From the NCBI GenBank assembly GCA_010645155.1, contig CM021312.1, positions 10,644,281 to 10,708,280 of the forward strand: a stretch of DNA of 64,000 bases, read 5' to 3'. Each line of letters opens with the position of its first letter. Position 1 is the stretch's first letter. Of this stretch, positions 42,386 through 57,976 are shown in pieces. Origin of the DNA: Tigriopus japonicus (taxonomy: Eukaryota > Arthropoda > Copepoda > Harpacticoida > Harpacticidae). The notes below the pieces were generated by a model. It made no database searches and was not told where the DNA came from. It saw nothing but the letters and a program-made list of their open reading frames with translations. The position numbers and the translations under genes are program-made.

Positions 42386-43030
42386 ATGACCAGGTTTTAC
42401 GCCTCTAACTATGCGGGTTTGACAAAGGCACTTCAAACTTCAAGACACTTCACTTCAAAGACACTTCAAGAATTTGCTTGTGGCTTGTTAACAACAGATG
42501 AGGTTCAATATGTGTCAATGGGTAAAAGTCATTTCAACAAAATTGAAGGTACATTTTGGGACCTCAAGCACCTTTCTTGCGCAATTTGTTACATCTCTTG
42601 AAGACATTTGCTGGAATCTGATGAATGACAACTGTGATATCTTTGGTGAAATATTCCAATCACTACAAAGATGTGATGGAAATATTGGACTAATTTCAAG
42701 AGCAGAAAAAGAAATCATCAAGAGCTTTTGAAGTGGAAAACATTTGGGATTTTGAACCTTCACAACATCTTCAGAACCTGGAAGTGCTATATTGTGCTAT
42801 ATTATTTGGCCAGATTCTTAGTGCTTTATTACGTGGCCGAATTGTTTGCTCAATTCCTGTACATATGAACAAACCACTTGTCAACACTGCAAAGATCTCT
42901 TCTTCAAAGGGAAAGAATCCCTCGTGCTTGGTTTTGCCGTTGAATTCAAGGACTTGGAAAATGAAGACCGAAAGAAAATCATGAAGCAAGTGAATTGTAG
43001 GGGGCTTTTGTGGCTTACAGATGTGTTTTA
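42386..43030 (+). pseudogene. P-like (THAP9-type) transposase C-terminal relic
   Basis: In scattered frames: 'LLTTDEVQYVSMGKSHFNKI' followed by EGTFWDLKHLS, which parallels the '[20 protein letters not shown]' block of the P element at 17451. Further on, 'YEQTTCQHCKDLFFKGKES' and 'VNCRGLLWLTDVF' parallel the zinc-like and '[10 protein letters not shown]' blocks. At least three frame changes. It is a separate, much older lineage. Confidence 0.5.
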
Positions 43031-43161
43031 GATGTTATATTTTGGTTATATGCACAATTGGGGATTGATTATACAATGACGCTTTGAACAAAAATAAAGA
43101 CCAAGAAGAGTTCTTTATTCTCGTAATCCTAGTGATGTTTTTGCTGAATCGGTTTTGAAAA

Positions 43162-43940
43162 TTATCTCTTCTTGCACCAATAACGCTTCTCTTGTAGAAT
43201 ATTTGTGTTCCAATGGTCATTTATTCTAAAGCACATTCCAGAAATTGTGAGACGGTTTTCAATTTGCTTGGAAAGAACTTTGCCAATGAACTCAATGGTG
43301 GCATAATTCTTTTGAGGAGGAGATAATAAGCAAGACCCACATTGAATGAGTCGTGGACGACCATAGCGATCGCGTTGAAGAAGGGCATATACAAGGCCGT
43401 GAAGTCGAGATGCATCAGTCAGAAGCTCAGTTTTTAGCCCTGGATCAAATGGTGCTACAACTTTCGAGGAGCACAATAAATCTTTCGTCCTCTAAAACTC
43501 CACATCATGCACATCGAGCCAAAGAAATGCGTTCTTCTTCATAAGTTCCCTCAAAGCCACTGTTGAATGAGCAAGATCCGGTAAAAACGATCCCAATTGA
43601 TTTGCAAGACCCAAAAATGACCGTAATTCGGTCAAACTTTTAGGTGTAGGGAAATTTCGAATAGAAGACACTTTGGATAGATCTAGTTTAACACCTTTCG
43701 GACTGACGATGAACCCAGCAAATTTCATCCTCTGACCGACGGCCAATTTGTCAAGCGACAACCGAATTCCGGCCTTTCTACAACGGTCTAAAACCGTGCG
43801 AAGGCGAAGAAATAAGATATCCCGAGTTGGGTCTTGGACCAACATATCGTCTATAATTTTATAATTTTCATCAGCCATTCCAAGCCCAAGCCTTCAACAG
43901 CGGCATCTGTCCGGATATTAAACTCATCTCACTGAGCTTG
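43162..43940 (-). pseudogene. Ty3/gypsy pol fragment (RT thumb to RNase H)
   Basis: Minus strand from about 43940: 'NIRTDAAVEGLG', frameshift, 'YKIIDDMLVQDPT' (variant of the catalytic YxDD box), 'FAGFIVSPKGVKLDLSKV', 'FPTPKSLTELRSFLGLANQL', then a frameshift and RNase H-like 'LLTDASRLHGLVYALLQRD'. These are in the correct order for gypsy pol. No LTR or integrase is seen. Confidence 0.8.
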
Positions 43941-44043
43941 AATTCAAGCCCATAGGAGCAACAGTTTAGCGCCACTTGCCAGACGGAAGCAAAAAGGCCG
44001 TCAGGAGGGAGCTTTCAAATACACTTTGAGAAGTTGAAAGAGG

Positions 44044-44325
44044 CTAACCCGGCCTTGTTTTCTTCGGATGCGTTTGAGCTTTGTCTTCTTCCGTTCTATA
44101 CTCTGCCATCACTTCAATCAGACTGTGGTCTGTCACACCGGGCATGTCCTGTATGCAGATATTTCTCATGAAATCTGGATTTGAAGTAAATACCAAATCC
44201 AGCATATTTTTGCCTCTAGTGGGCTCACTCACAACTTGGGAGAGGAAATAGATTTCAGCGGTATCAAACAATGCTTGAGCAGAGTGCTTTTCTTCTGTGT
44301 GTCCATTTGTGATATGGGGAACCAT
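44044..44325 (-). pseudogene. LINE endonuclease domain fragment
   Basis: Minus-strand frame with 'YFLSQVVSEPTRGKNMLDLV' and 'GVTDHSLIEVMAEY', matching the end of an APE-type endonuclease: (Q)VVxxPTRGxNxLDLVFT and the catalytic SDHxxI motif, here TDHSLI. It is isolated from any RT. Confidence 0.75.
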
Positions 44326-45089
44326 TAGGCCTTATTGGAACCCTCATTTTATGATCATTCTGACCTTGGGAATAAGAAAAATTGCAAACTCATAGCGAAG
44401 TCAAGTCGGACAATGGACTCGATTTCTTGGCCGCTTTTGATGAAGCGTCTGAAAAACGAGGAATAAAAAAAGCATGGTTGGGTACTCCTTTAATGGGCGA
44501 TAAATGTGGGTCCTAAAGTGAGTCTCGTGGGGGTCTGACTTACGTACAGTGTCATTTTCACGTTAGTTCTAGGGGATTCCCCTTAAAATTCGTGTTCCAA
44601 TAATGGTGCCAAAACCAGACGACTTACCCGAAACTTTCCCGCGCGACGACATTTCGATTATGAGCTTTCGTTTTGTTTCCATGATGTCGGTTGCGGCAAT
44701 ACCACCAAGCATTCAAAACATAATTTAATTGTAAACATCTCAGACAAGCACACTCAAAATTGTAAAGAAAATGAACGGATGTTTTAAGCGTTTTTGATAC
44801 TTTTATGAGTGTTCGGAATTTTATTGGACATAGGGCACTATGGCAATTTGCATGTTCATGTCAGGGAAAAACACTACAGTCGTCTCACAAACCCCGTTGG
44901 AATATGTCAGTTTACTGCCTATTTTGATTCGCGGTGGAATCGCGTGGAACTAGGATGGTTGTTCCCCCATGGGCTTGGTATGGTTTGTCATAATCCCGAT
45001 TAAAAAACGAGGTGTCTCTGTCTGTTCTGATGTGAGTGAAGTCTTTAAAGGTGCAGAGGACCTCGGCGTCTAAGATACCTGTATGGAAC

Positions 45090-45385
45090 CAGGTCTTGAG
45101 AACATTCAGTTAGGTTTTCAAATAAAAAATGAAGCATGTTGAGATGTATTGCAAAGTACTTTAAAACAAATGGAGAAATTGGAAGCCTTCTATCAAACAA
45201 ATTATTTGTTTTTAGGTTTAGTTGCCCCAAGAACCGATTTCCTCTGGCCATCTTGTTATTCAATGTCGGGCATTCCTAATTCAAAAATTCGGAAGAAACC
45301 TTTTAATTTATGTATCAAAATTTTAGATAAAAACAACAAAACATATTTTTTGCAAAAAAAATGTTAAGAATTGCTATTTTTTTTG
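45090..45385 (-). mobile_element. MITE family M1, partial minus-strand copy
   Basis: Reverse complement contains 'AACAAGATGGCCAGAGG', the block with ATTTGTTTGATAGAAGGC, and TTTTTATCTAAAATTTTG. It lacks the left ~200 bp of the family. Confidence 0.6.
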
Positions 45386-48300
45386 GAACCAAATTTACAA
45401 GAATAATTTTGATGAAGTAACAACAAAGCTATACCAAGTGACATTTTTTCCAAAACAACAAAAAATCGATGGTTGTGGAAATCTAAAGTGAAATGGATGG
45501 AGAGCAAATTGCAGAAAATGGCACAATCGAAATTTCTGCGCACTTTAATTTCAAAGATACTAAAAACTAGAACAAAAGTTATCGCCCTCTAAAAAACGAG
45601 AACGAAAACTTTAAAGCAAAAATAAAACGCGAACGTAAATTTTGGAGTTACAAACTATAAAACGAGTTAAGAACGAGAAAACTCTCGCTCGAATAGGGCA
45701 GAATGAGATTAATGCCAGTGAACAACAATATTTCAAACAACTTTTTGTAGTGTTGGCTTGAAACCACGTGGAAACGCTGATGTAGTTATCATTTCATATA
45801 TTTTACTATTCATTTTTCAAATTGTTTAGAAATCATGTACCCCATTTTTACCAAAAAATAAAATCACGGGGCAAATTATCCCGCTATTTGTATTCCCCTT
45901 ATCACTATTTCTTCCTCCATTTCATTGACTTACGTGGGCCAATCAAATCATTACAAGTCGAAGCAGCATCGCCACTCAGGGATGCGGAGATCGATTACTT
46001 TTTAAAATGAGCACTAATATCTTCCATTACCTCCATGTCAGTTTGGCATACAAAATTAGCACAAAAGCATTCAATCAAGAAACTTTATTTTAAATACGAA
46101 TGATAATTCAGAATCCTAAGCATTCCTCGATTTTTAAGAAAACTTCAAACGCCGGATTCAAGTGAAAACGGTCTGTTTACCGCTAGAGCCCTCAGCAAAA
46201 CCTGTGGAGGTTGTTTTGTAGAGATAGGTCAAAACAACAATATCATCATCATGCGTGTGTTTGCCTTTATTATTGTTTTTCTCCATATCATTTTGTATTG
46301 GGAAATTCCCAAAAGTTGGGGTTTCCGGCTTGGTTTGATAAGAAGAAATTTGCAGTCGAAAAATAAGCTGAATCATAGGAAGTTTGGATGTGACGGAAAT
46401 AATAAATTCACTTTGTACCAGCAGAAAGAAAACTTTCGTTGGAGAAAGAAGACTTTCGTTGGAGAAAGAAAAATTTCGTTGGAGAAAGAAATACAGGACA
46501 TTTTTTTGAGATCATATAGCAGCCCTTTAATTGTCAATTTTTGCCAGTCATGGGAAATCAAAAAGGCTTCTGGCGTTACAGAAGTGCTGATACACTGTAG
46601 AGTCATTTGAAAGCTAGCATTGCAGTGGCCTTAAAAAACACTAACTGGCTGCATGCAGCAGGGACAAGTAAAAGTTTTGTGGTAAAGTCCCACTAAATCT
46701 AATTTCATGTAATCATACGAACACTTGTAAGCTATGATTCCAAAGTTCCACATATTCACTCTTATACAACTTAAGAGTCATGGCTCTGACACATCCAGAT
46801 ATACATTCAATCGTCAAAAGGAAAAAATATCTTGATAAAATGCAGTTGTCGAAAAATGTGGAAAATGGTTGGCAAAATCGCTCAAAATCGCAAAATACTT
46901 GAAAATGCTCAAAACCATGGAAATTGTTCGGATTGAAAATTTTCGTGAAAATTAATTTTTCCGCTACATATCAATTACAGGTTGTTACATGTTACTTCTA
47001 GATCCTAAATTCATTGCACAACTGGATTTGGCGCCAGGCTGGAGGAAGCAAGCAATTTGTTTAATGTCGTTAAAGCAAGAATCCTTCTGATTGAAGTACA
47101 GATCTTGTTTGCCTTATTGTTCAAACTTTTACAAAAAAGCTAAAGATCCTTCATTCACTTTTTTTAGGATCCATGAAAAAAATATATGATAAAAATAGGA
47201 TACTAATCAAAAGGGGCCCTTTCTTCCATCACATCAGTAAATTTGGGAAATGAAGGATCTAATTTGCACAATGACCTCAAACACATGTCCTGTCGACACT
47301 ATCTATCAGGATTGTGCTGCAATTGATAACAACGCCATAGTGTTTAAAATATAGTTTTTCCTGTTGCACGTACATTGTAATGTTCTCAGGAAAACTCTAA
47401 ACCCCTTAATGCATCCCGAGTGAATATTTGAACTGTTCACAAGTTTATTTCAATAAGACTACATTTGGTCAATGAAATCAAAATTATTGGCTTGAAATCT
47501 AATACAATTTACAAAATTCATGGATGTTTGAGCACGGCGGGGCGATTTCGCCCCAACTTGCCCGGGGCTCACAAGTCGTAACAGGGAATCCCATGCTCTG
47601 GCTAGTGATGGTGCGACCTTTTCCGGCTTTGTCCAACACCCAGCTAACAACCAATCAAGGACTGTTCACCTTACGCTACAAAATTCGATTGACGCACTGA
47701 TCAAAACGGCCCAATAAAAGACTGAGCTATGCAATAAATTTTGACAAAATTGCTCAAGAACGAACAATGTTAAAACCATAAACATCAAAGCATAGCAGTC
47801 TCTTCATTTTCATAATGTTGAATGATGTCTGGTTATCTTTGAGGGAATGATATTTAGGAGAAATTTGAATAGGGTTGCGGTAGAGAGGATTGGAAGATAT
47901 TTGTCGCAGAACAAGGAGTGAAATGAAATTGTGAACACCGTTATGTTGTTTTGACATTTAAGGTTCTAAATTCCTTCAAAATAAGGAAAAGTTAGTGCAA
48001 TAACACATCATGTCTATAGTTCAGAAGCTTCGTTTTGGTCATCTGAAACAATAGCTGCAGTCACATCCTCTTGTTTGGATATCCATGAACAAACGAACTG
48101 ATGTGGCACTGACAGACTTTCTAAGCCAACCTGGCCAGGGCTTCTACTTCTTGCGCTTACGTAGACATTTTGCGCTTTTTGGGGGTAAGACAGGAACAGT
48201 TTTCAGACAGAAAAAAATAATTGTCCCTTTTGTGTTTTGCGGTTTTCATCTTTGTTGGAATATCGCAGACCCTTGCTTAAATGGCAAAAACAGAAATCGC

Positions 48301-48700
48301 GCAAACACTATCAATGAGACAGGTTACTTATAATTCTTTTTCACCTTACCGCAAATTCAACTCAACATGTGCCAAAAAATAGCCTCGGTGTCATTATTTT
48401 AACTTCTTCCGAGTATCCATGATTTACCAATACATATGAATATGCAAATGAATTCCCGAACGAACGCTAGATTTTACTTCATTGCTCATTCCACAAAGTC
48501 AACTTACTTTGTATAACATTGAACAAAGCACAACGGTCTTCGTTCATCTCGTTTTGACTAATGACTCAAAGCATGTCCAATCAATGATCCTTGCCAAATA
48601 TTTGAAAGGCAACGCGTTTGTTGAAATTGAGATTCATGTCAGTTCGTAAGTTAGAGCATGTGAGTTATGTATGTGTTTACAAACGTCATTGAAAAACTTA
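45386..48700. other. No gene recognised
   Basis: Intergenic. Words like AAAACGAG near 45590-45690 recall, reversed, the interior of the element at 28185. A 21-bp unit 'CTTTCGTTGGAGAAAGAAGA' is repeated about three times at 46432-46490. Confidence 0.4.
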
Positions 48701-49535
48701 CGAATTTTGCATTGTTTTGCGTTTTTCAAATCTTGAGCAGCTGGAGGCACTGTTTTCTACCGAATGCAACGAGGGGAAAGAAAGAAGGTGGGTGGGTGGT
48801 ATGTGGATGGTCCGCCGAGCACTGTTAGTCAGTCAGTCAGTCAGTCAGTCAGTCATTGAGCTAGGAGTCAATCAAGTCATCGGCTTAGTTTGTCGGCATT
48901 CGGCGTTGGCTACGTACTACGTGTCCGTCCATCCGAGCAACTCGTGGTGAGGGGGTTCAAGTTTCGACGTGGAACTCAGCTAGAATCGACTCGATTTCAA
49001 ATTGTTGCTCAAATCCGAATTTGTAAGTGGGTAGTTCTCGTCTCCATCCATCTCTCTCGATCATTGTTGAACTGTTTATTCAATGTGATAATTGTCCGGC
49101 CTTCTTTCACAAACGCACTCACTTTCTCGATCAGCTTTTTGTCTGTTAAGACAATGCATTCGATGCATTCAAAAACGAAAGTTTTAAAAGGTTCATGATT
49201 TTCTTCAAAACGAGTGTGAACTCGTCCGAACTCCATCTTAGGTACACGAGAGAAACAAAAAAACAAACAAAGATAGAATTCTTTGTTTGACCGGAATCTG
49301 CATCCACTACTCGTTATATCCGAAAAAAATCCTCTATCCAAGATTCACCCAACGAAGCGGGTTTTCTTTTTTTAAAGTTTTGGATTTCGTTTGGCAATTG
49401 ATTTTTGACTGAGCGACGGCAGAGAGTCTTCCTCCTGTCGTATTTATTCATTGGTCCGTGTCTGTCGATGTTCGTTGTTCACGGAGTTTTTATCATGGTT
49501 TGATTATTGCAGGCAGGCTCTAGGCTCTAAGAAGA
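48701..49535 (+). promoter_or_regulatory. BiP 5' flank and probable 5' UTR
   Basis: Relatively GC-rich with no transposon. 'TTGATTATTGCAG' at 49500-49512 could be a 5' UTR intron acceptor just before the ATG. GACGTGG at 48966-48972 matches the core bound by XBP1-type factors in unfolded-protein-response promoters, and ATTGGTCCGTG at 49451-49461 has a CCAAT core but not a proper ERSE. The promoter position itself is inferred from the gene. Confidence 0.35.
48826..48854. repeat. (AGTC)n microsatellite
   Basis: Seven AGTC units about 700 bp upstream of the BiP start codon. Confidence 0.95.
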
Positions 49536-52181
<2,646 letters not shown>

Positions 52182-52280
52182 TTGATTCTTGTTATTTTTT
52201 GTTAATTTTTAAAAATATTAAACGGATTTGTCCCATAGTTTATGTGTTGCTAATCTAGGTAGAGACAGAAAGTTTCCACA

Positions 52281-52286
52281 AATAAA
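52281..52286 (+). terminator. BiP poly(A) signal AATAAA
   Basis: Canonical hexamer 100 bp after the BiP stop codon. A lysine-rich 65-codon ORF at 52351-52548 just beyond it resembles nothing known. Confidence 0.6.
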
Positions 52287-52604
52287 ACTGTCCAAATCGA
52301 CGAAGAAAGACGAATTAAAGCTGAACAAAGATAATTTTGCATAAAGACGAATGAAACTTACTCGTAAGAAAAAAGACAAATTGCTCAGAAGAATAAAAAG
52401 GGCAATTAGAACTGTTGCTTACAAAGTAGACGAATTGAATGGCCCTAGTAGCGGGGAAAAAACTGTCCACTTGTGCAAAAAGCTAGAAAATTATCTAAAG
52501 GAAGTACCTAGGGACAAGAAATGCTCAGTAGAACATCAGAATGTTTAAAAAAAAAACACATGACTTCGGAAATGCACTATTTTAACCATCATTTCAATTT
52601 TTTT

Positions 52605-52860
52605 GGATTGTTGGTGCTAGGGTCGGAGGGTTGAGCCTCGCCGGGCCAGCGAAGCCAGCCATCACATCGTCCAAATCATTACCGATAAGCAATTTCAAGT
52701 CTGGTATCATAATGGTTCTCCGTTTGTGGGTGTGGATTAACGTCTAAAAGTTTCCTTGAGAAACCTTGAGAAAGGTCGGGGAGGAGAATCGAACCTGGGA
52801 CCCTCTCACTGTAGGAAACTGCGCTGACCACGACACCACGTCACCTCCCGCGACCCCGCG
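52605..52860 (-). repeat. SINE-C, tRNA-derived, minus strand
   Basis: Reverse complement starts 'GGGAGGTGACGTGGTGTCGT', with an A box in GTGGTCAGCGCAG and a B box 'GGTTCGATTCT', and the 5' and 3' ends can pair (GGGAGG with CCTCCC). About 150 bp of unrelated tail follows. Only one copy in the window. Confidence 0.65.
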
Positions 52861-53640
52861 AATTGGAGACTTTATCATAACCTGAATTGCTATCTTTTTA
52901 TAACATTTTAAAAGAATGAGGTATCTTTAACCTGGAAAAAGACATAATAACAGCTTAGAATAAGTTAGAATATATTTTCTAGAATAAGTAATGATTTCAT
53001 GTATGCATATGCTATTTTCAGATATAACGTTACATATTTACTTGAGTTTGGAAAAAATATTTTTAGAATTAACTTTGAGTCATTATCTGCTACCCTGAAG
53101 TAGACTCTACCCTGAAGTATTCGTTTGTACTTAAATTAAGGTTGATCATCTTAATTTTATTTCACAAACACAGATTACATGGTTAAGTAGTATAAAAAAA
53201 GCAAAAAACGCCAACAGGCTTCTTTACTTTGAATTGCACATCGAATTACAATTGATTAATTGCATGCATGGTTTGGGATCGTGATCAAAAAGTTATTCCA
53301 CATCAGATAGGTGTTGCCAGGATGGCTCGATAGACTTTTTGAATCTTGATATTGTGGGCGATTCCCTCGTCTCCATTGGAAGTTTGTTCCAAAGTTCAAT
53401 GGCGTAGATTACGTGTTGTTATTTCGCCGCCTTGTTGAGATTTAGGTTTGATTGTGTTATTGAGAGGTGTATGACTTTCCAGGTCTCTATAAGCGTTGCT
53501 TTCATGGACATTTGATTTATCGATAAAAATCCCAGGTCCTCATGCAAATCTCGAATCCTCACTTATACTTGATTTGTATTTTGTACTTGTACTTCAACAA
53601 TCATCAGTCTCTGCGTTTTTTGTTCATTAGCGCCCATTTA
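52861..53640. other. No gene recognised
   Basis: AT-rich intergenic sequence, nothing supported. Confidence 0.4.
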
Positions 53641-53649
53641 AACCATTTT

Positions 53650-54186
53650 CTGCCATTTTCTACCACTTCCTGCCATTTTCTGCCCCTTTCTCAGATTTTC
53701 TGCCCCTTTCTGACATTTGCTGCCCCTTTCTGACATTTTCTGCCACTTTCTGACATTTTTTTTTTGGTTGCGGATTTTCTACTACTGCTACAAGGAATGC
53801 GATTCCCTGTAATCAAGGATTTCTCCCGACAGCTTCAATCCGATCCCCAACAGGATTCGAATCTACGCCGTCTGGTGAAGCACTTACACTTGGCACTTAT
53901 AAGAACGCATTTGTACGCGCGGCCACTCTGGCTTCCTTAAAGGATTTCTCCCGACAGCTTCAGTCCGACCCCCAACAGGATTCGAACCTACGCCGTCTGG
54001 GGAAGCACTTACACTCGGCACTTTTAAGAACGCGCTAGTACGCGTGGCCACTCTGGCTTCCTTTCTGACATTTGCTGCCACTTTCTAACATTTGCTGCCA
54101 CTTTCTGACATTTGCTGCCACTTTCTGACATTTGCTGCCACTTTCTGACATTTGCTGTCACTTTCTGACACTTGTTGCCACTTTCA
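53650..54186. repeat. 20-bp minisatellite interrupted by a SINE pair
   Basis: Unit 'CTGACATTTGCTGCCACTTT', irregular at 53650-53765 and regular at 54062-54186, with two SINE-B copies between. On the minus strand it gives a repetitive ORF that is not a gene. Confidence 0.85.
53770..54061 (-). repeat. Two tandem SINE-B copies, minus strand
   Basis: The copies meet near 53938. Both contain the B box as 'GGATTCGAA' followed by CCTACGCCGTCTGG or its variant. The left copy has the 3' tail, the right one lacks it. They are about 93% alike by eye. Confidence 0.8.
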
Positions 54187-55372
54187 TTTTGTGCACTCAT
54201 ATGTGTTGACAAGGGTAGTCCATAATTAACTTCCCTTAGATTTTAGCGAGTCATTTATGACAAAACAAGATATTGTTAGCAAAATTAAAGGAAAAATAAA
54301 GGTATTTGCATAAAAATATGTTTACGTCTAAAAAATTTAGTCTCTCTTAGGCTTTATCATGTGCGGTCAAAGCTAGGATGATTTTTCAGAAAAGAGCGTG
54401 CGTAATTTGAGTGGGAGAGCAACTACTGGATACAAGATCATAGTTTCTAACTCAATCAATTTCACTAAGACTTACTACAGCTATGCCTAAGGATGTTCCT
54501 TCAACTGAAATTTCTTTATTATTACTGTGCCATTATTTTGTTAACAAAATTATTTGTTTGGCATGAGACACTAAATATGGTTGACCTTGTATTGGGTTCT
54601 CTTCATTTTTGGCGCCTTTAAAATCCTGATTCTTAGAGGCATTCTTAGTACCCTTGCATTTTGTATTGTCTTTACTCCATTTTTACGAGAACTTTTGATT
54701 TCTAATCTAATTTGTCAACCTGTAACTGTCAATCTGTTCAAACCTAACACCTTAACTTCCTGCTTGGCTATCCATATTACATTAGGTGTCCCTCTCCTAG
54801 AGCAAACGCCGGATGCGTGCGCTTTCTAGGTCCGTTCAATTAAAAGATAACCCATTTTCCTTGACGTTGGGCACGTTCCGACCTCGGAAAGTGGGAGTGG
54901 ACCTTAGACCAGGGCATGGATATTGGCAACCGCACAACAGATGTTCACAAAAATCCGCTCGTCAGCTGTCCTCGTTTGAGGCTTGTCAACAAATCTCAAA
55001 AACTGTTCCTTGTGTACTCGAGACTTCGAGTCACAGATCATATAATGACTAGATGTCGCATTGGCCCGTTCCCTCGGCGAGAGAAAAGTGACACCACTTG
55101 GCCCAGCTGCGCTAGCTTCGAAATCTCAGGGCGGCCGCGTGCTCCGAAGTAACGACGATCCCTCGCGTCGAGAACAAAGTACGTACGGTACGTTGAGTTT
55201 GTTCAGGATTTGGCCACGCTGGCAAAATTTTGAAAAGTTCGAAATTCCCACCATTTTAGGGTGTAGTGTTATGTACCAGCTGATGAAGCAAAGTTGTCCT
55301 CCTTTTTCTCGCACGAAGCGAGGTCCTAGCCATTATATGGTCTGTGCTTCGAGTACTAAAATGGCTTGTATC
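54187..55372. other. Unidentified region, GC-rich part 54800-55230
   Basis: Several overlapping plus-strand ORFs of 78-141 codons in a CpG-rich stretch. I recognise no domain. It could be a first exon or promoter of an unknown gene, since it contrasts with the AT-rich flanks. Confidence 0.3.
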
Positions 55373-56785
55373 CAGGGTTGCCAGGTCTTCGACGGCTCTT
55401 ATCACCAGATTTGCCACCGAAATTCGCCAGAATTCGCCACCTCATTTGAAAAATCGCCAGATTTTCGCCAAATTTCTTTTTACTAACAACCTTAAGTACA
55501 TAAATAGTCAATCATGCTGAAGTAATTATCAAAGAATGCCTCAAATGGTCAATTCTTCAGTTTTGATTTTCAACTTTTATCTTTTGATACACATTTCATG
55601 ACAAAAGTTCTCGAAGAAAAACAGAATGCCACCATATTGACTTTCCTTCATAAATTTTCATTTGTAGCACTTAGAACGCGTTTTAGTTTGTAATTTGTGA
55701 ACAAAATTGAAATTTTATTGATGCCAGGAAACAAAATCTTTCGGACTCTTTTCTGAAATGCTATGAAATTTATAACTCTTAAAAAGCAATGTTAATGGTA
55801 TTATTATTATGTTAACGAAATCTGACCAATTGCCATTAAAAAATCCCAAAATGTGACGTGATCACTCAAAAAGTAAAAAACACATTTTTATATCAATGAC
55901 ATTGTTCATGGCTTGTAATTTGACCATTTGATAATAAATTGAGTAATAAACCATAAAGAGGGCGTAACCAAAACCAAACGGGTGCAATCGCAAAATAATA
56001 GGATGAACAATTTATTTAGGATTTCAATTGGCCCTACCATTAGGAAAATCAAATTGGGAAATTTTTAAAATCAGTTACACATGCATTTGCCCAAGCTTTT
56101 GTCTTCATAAAGTCTCTTTTTCCCAAACTCGCTTGTTAAAAATTCTTGTATGCATTTTTTACCGATTTTAACTGGTACACAGAATGTCATTCCATAAAAG
56201 TAAAGTAAAAGTAAAAGTAAAAAAGAGAAAACCCGTGAGAGGAGAAGTCATGTCTGATAACAGCATCGGTCTGGAAGGGAGTTGGAATTAGCTGCCGCAT
56301 AAGGGCCATACCCCATACCCTGCCCTTAGGACAGGTCACAGATAGTGGATAATAAGTCGTTTAGATGAGACTTAAAAAACTTATGATGGGTCGTCTAATG
56401 GACAGATTCGTCGTAAAGAGGGGGGAAGTAAGTTCTACATCAGAAGAGTGAAACAAAATTTTCTTGTTCTTGGTAAAAGCACAATCAAATCAAGAAACAG
56501 TACTTTGGTCAAAGCTCTCCCTCCCCCTTTTACTAAGGATATTTGCCTGAGTTATCGCCAAAAATGGGCGATTTTGCCAATTTTTTTCGCCAAATTTCCC
56601 CGATTTCGCCTAATTTATCGCCAGAAATACAAAAATCGCCAGATTTATCGCCAGTGATATCAAAATCGCCAGATTTATCGCCAGATCAGCTGATTTCGCC
56701 AGATTAATTTTTCTATCGCCAGACACGTTTCAAAATCGCCAGATTCGTGAAATCTGGCGATAGAAATCGCCAGTTGGCAACCCTG
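55373..56785. mobile_element. hAT-like element, perfect 8-bp TSD CTTGTATC
   Basis: Ends CAGGGTTGCCAGGT and (reversed) CAGGGTTGCCAACTGGCG, flanked by CTTGTATC at 55365-55372 and 56786-56793. The word CGCCAGAT(TT) is repeated many times near both ends. The 1.4-kb interior has no transposase. The CAGGG start is a standard hAT tip. Confidence 0.92.
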
Positions 56786-56793
56786 CTTGTATC

Positions 56794-57976
56794 AATCCAA
56801 ATACTATTTATTCACCTGCAAAGGAAGGGAGTAATGGCCAAAATCTGGCGGAGGGAGTTTCATTTTATTTGGGACCCGAGGGCGTCAGCCCAAGGGGCGT
56901 CAATTAAAATGAAACGAGTGATGTCGGATCTTGGCCATTACCCACTTCATTTGTGGGTGCATATGGTATTTTGTTGACCAACTTATCCTTTTTGGGACTT
57001 CCGTTTCGATTTTTTCAACCCTGAAAATTAGTTCAACCATGGACATTCGTACTATCTGACCTGGATGCATGGCTTGCTCAATACGGGTTTTAGGAGCTTT
57101 GTTCACCTCCCGTCAGTCCATCATTAGTTCGTGTGTTGGCTACTCAGTGTCTTAATATAAAAGCCTATCACGAATTCCACATTGGATCATTCCTTGTCAA
57201 TGAGATGGGGGCTTCACGCGTACAAATTATTGTGCGTATGATATGAACTTTCAGCAAAATAGTCGAGATGTAGAGCAATGAATTGACTTGTAGGGCAGTA
57301 AAGTGATTTGTCGGGTAGTAAAGTGATTTGTAGGGCAATAAAGTAAGTTATAGTTAAGTAATATTTTGAACTTAACCTCCTTGGGCTTGGAGGAAGTCTC
57401 ATAAAAGGAGAAGGCGGTCAATAAAACAAGTAACAAATGTTGATGATGACAGAGTAACAGCCCTACAAATCAAATGCACAATAAATAGTCAGGATTGAGT
57501 CCTTTAACGAGCAGCTGACTGGGAGGTCACAGTACATAAGACTGGGAGGTCGCCTTAGTAATACAGCTCCAAATATTGCACCCTGACTCAAACGTTTGAC
57601 CTATTTTCGAACTTCTCAATGTATATTGGACACGTAAGAACAAAAATTTTGCGTATTAAAGCTCAAAGGTTGCACGTGTTTTCCATTTCACTGGTTGCAC
57701 TTAAAGGACTCTATAGAGGAATCTCTATAGGCGTTAGGCCGATCTGATTCTGCCTTCATTTCTCAAGTGTGACGAGTTTTCAATTGAAGATCGAGATTTC
57801 ACTCGGTTAAAAATAATGCGATGGTGTCAGTCAACTACTTTTATGCCTTGATTACATCTACTTATTTGAGATATAATCAAAAAAGTACACTTTTGTAGTG
57901 TAGTTGATTTGCAAAGCAAAGGTAATGGATGTTTGCGGTATTTTGTTTTTCGTATTTTGTACCTGCCTGTTGCTTC
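56794..57976. other. No gene recognised
   Basis: A 20-bp unit like 'GATTTGTAGGGCAATAAAGT' is repeated about four times at 57270-57355. Otherwise nothing supported. Confidence 0.4.

Noticed and set aside
49451..49461. ERSE-II element in the BiP promoter
   Set aside because: ATTGGTCCGTG differs from the ATTGG-N-CCACG consensus at two key bases.
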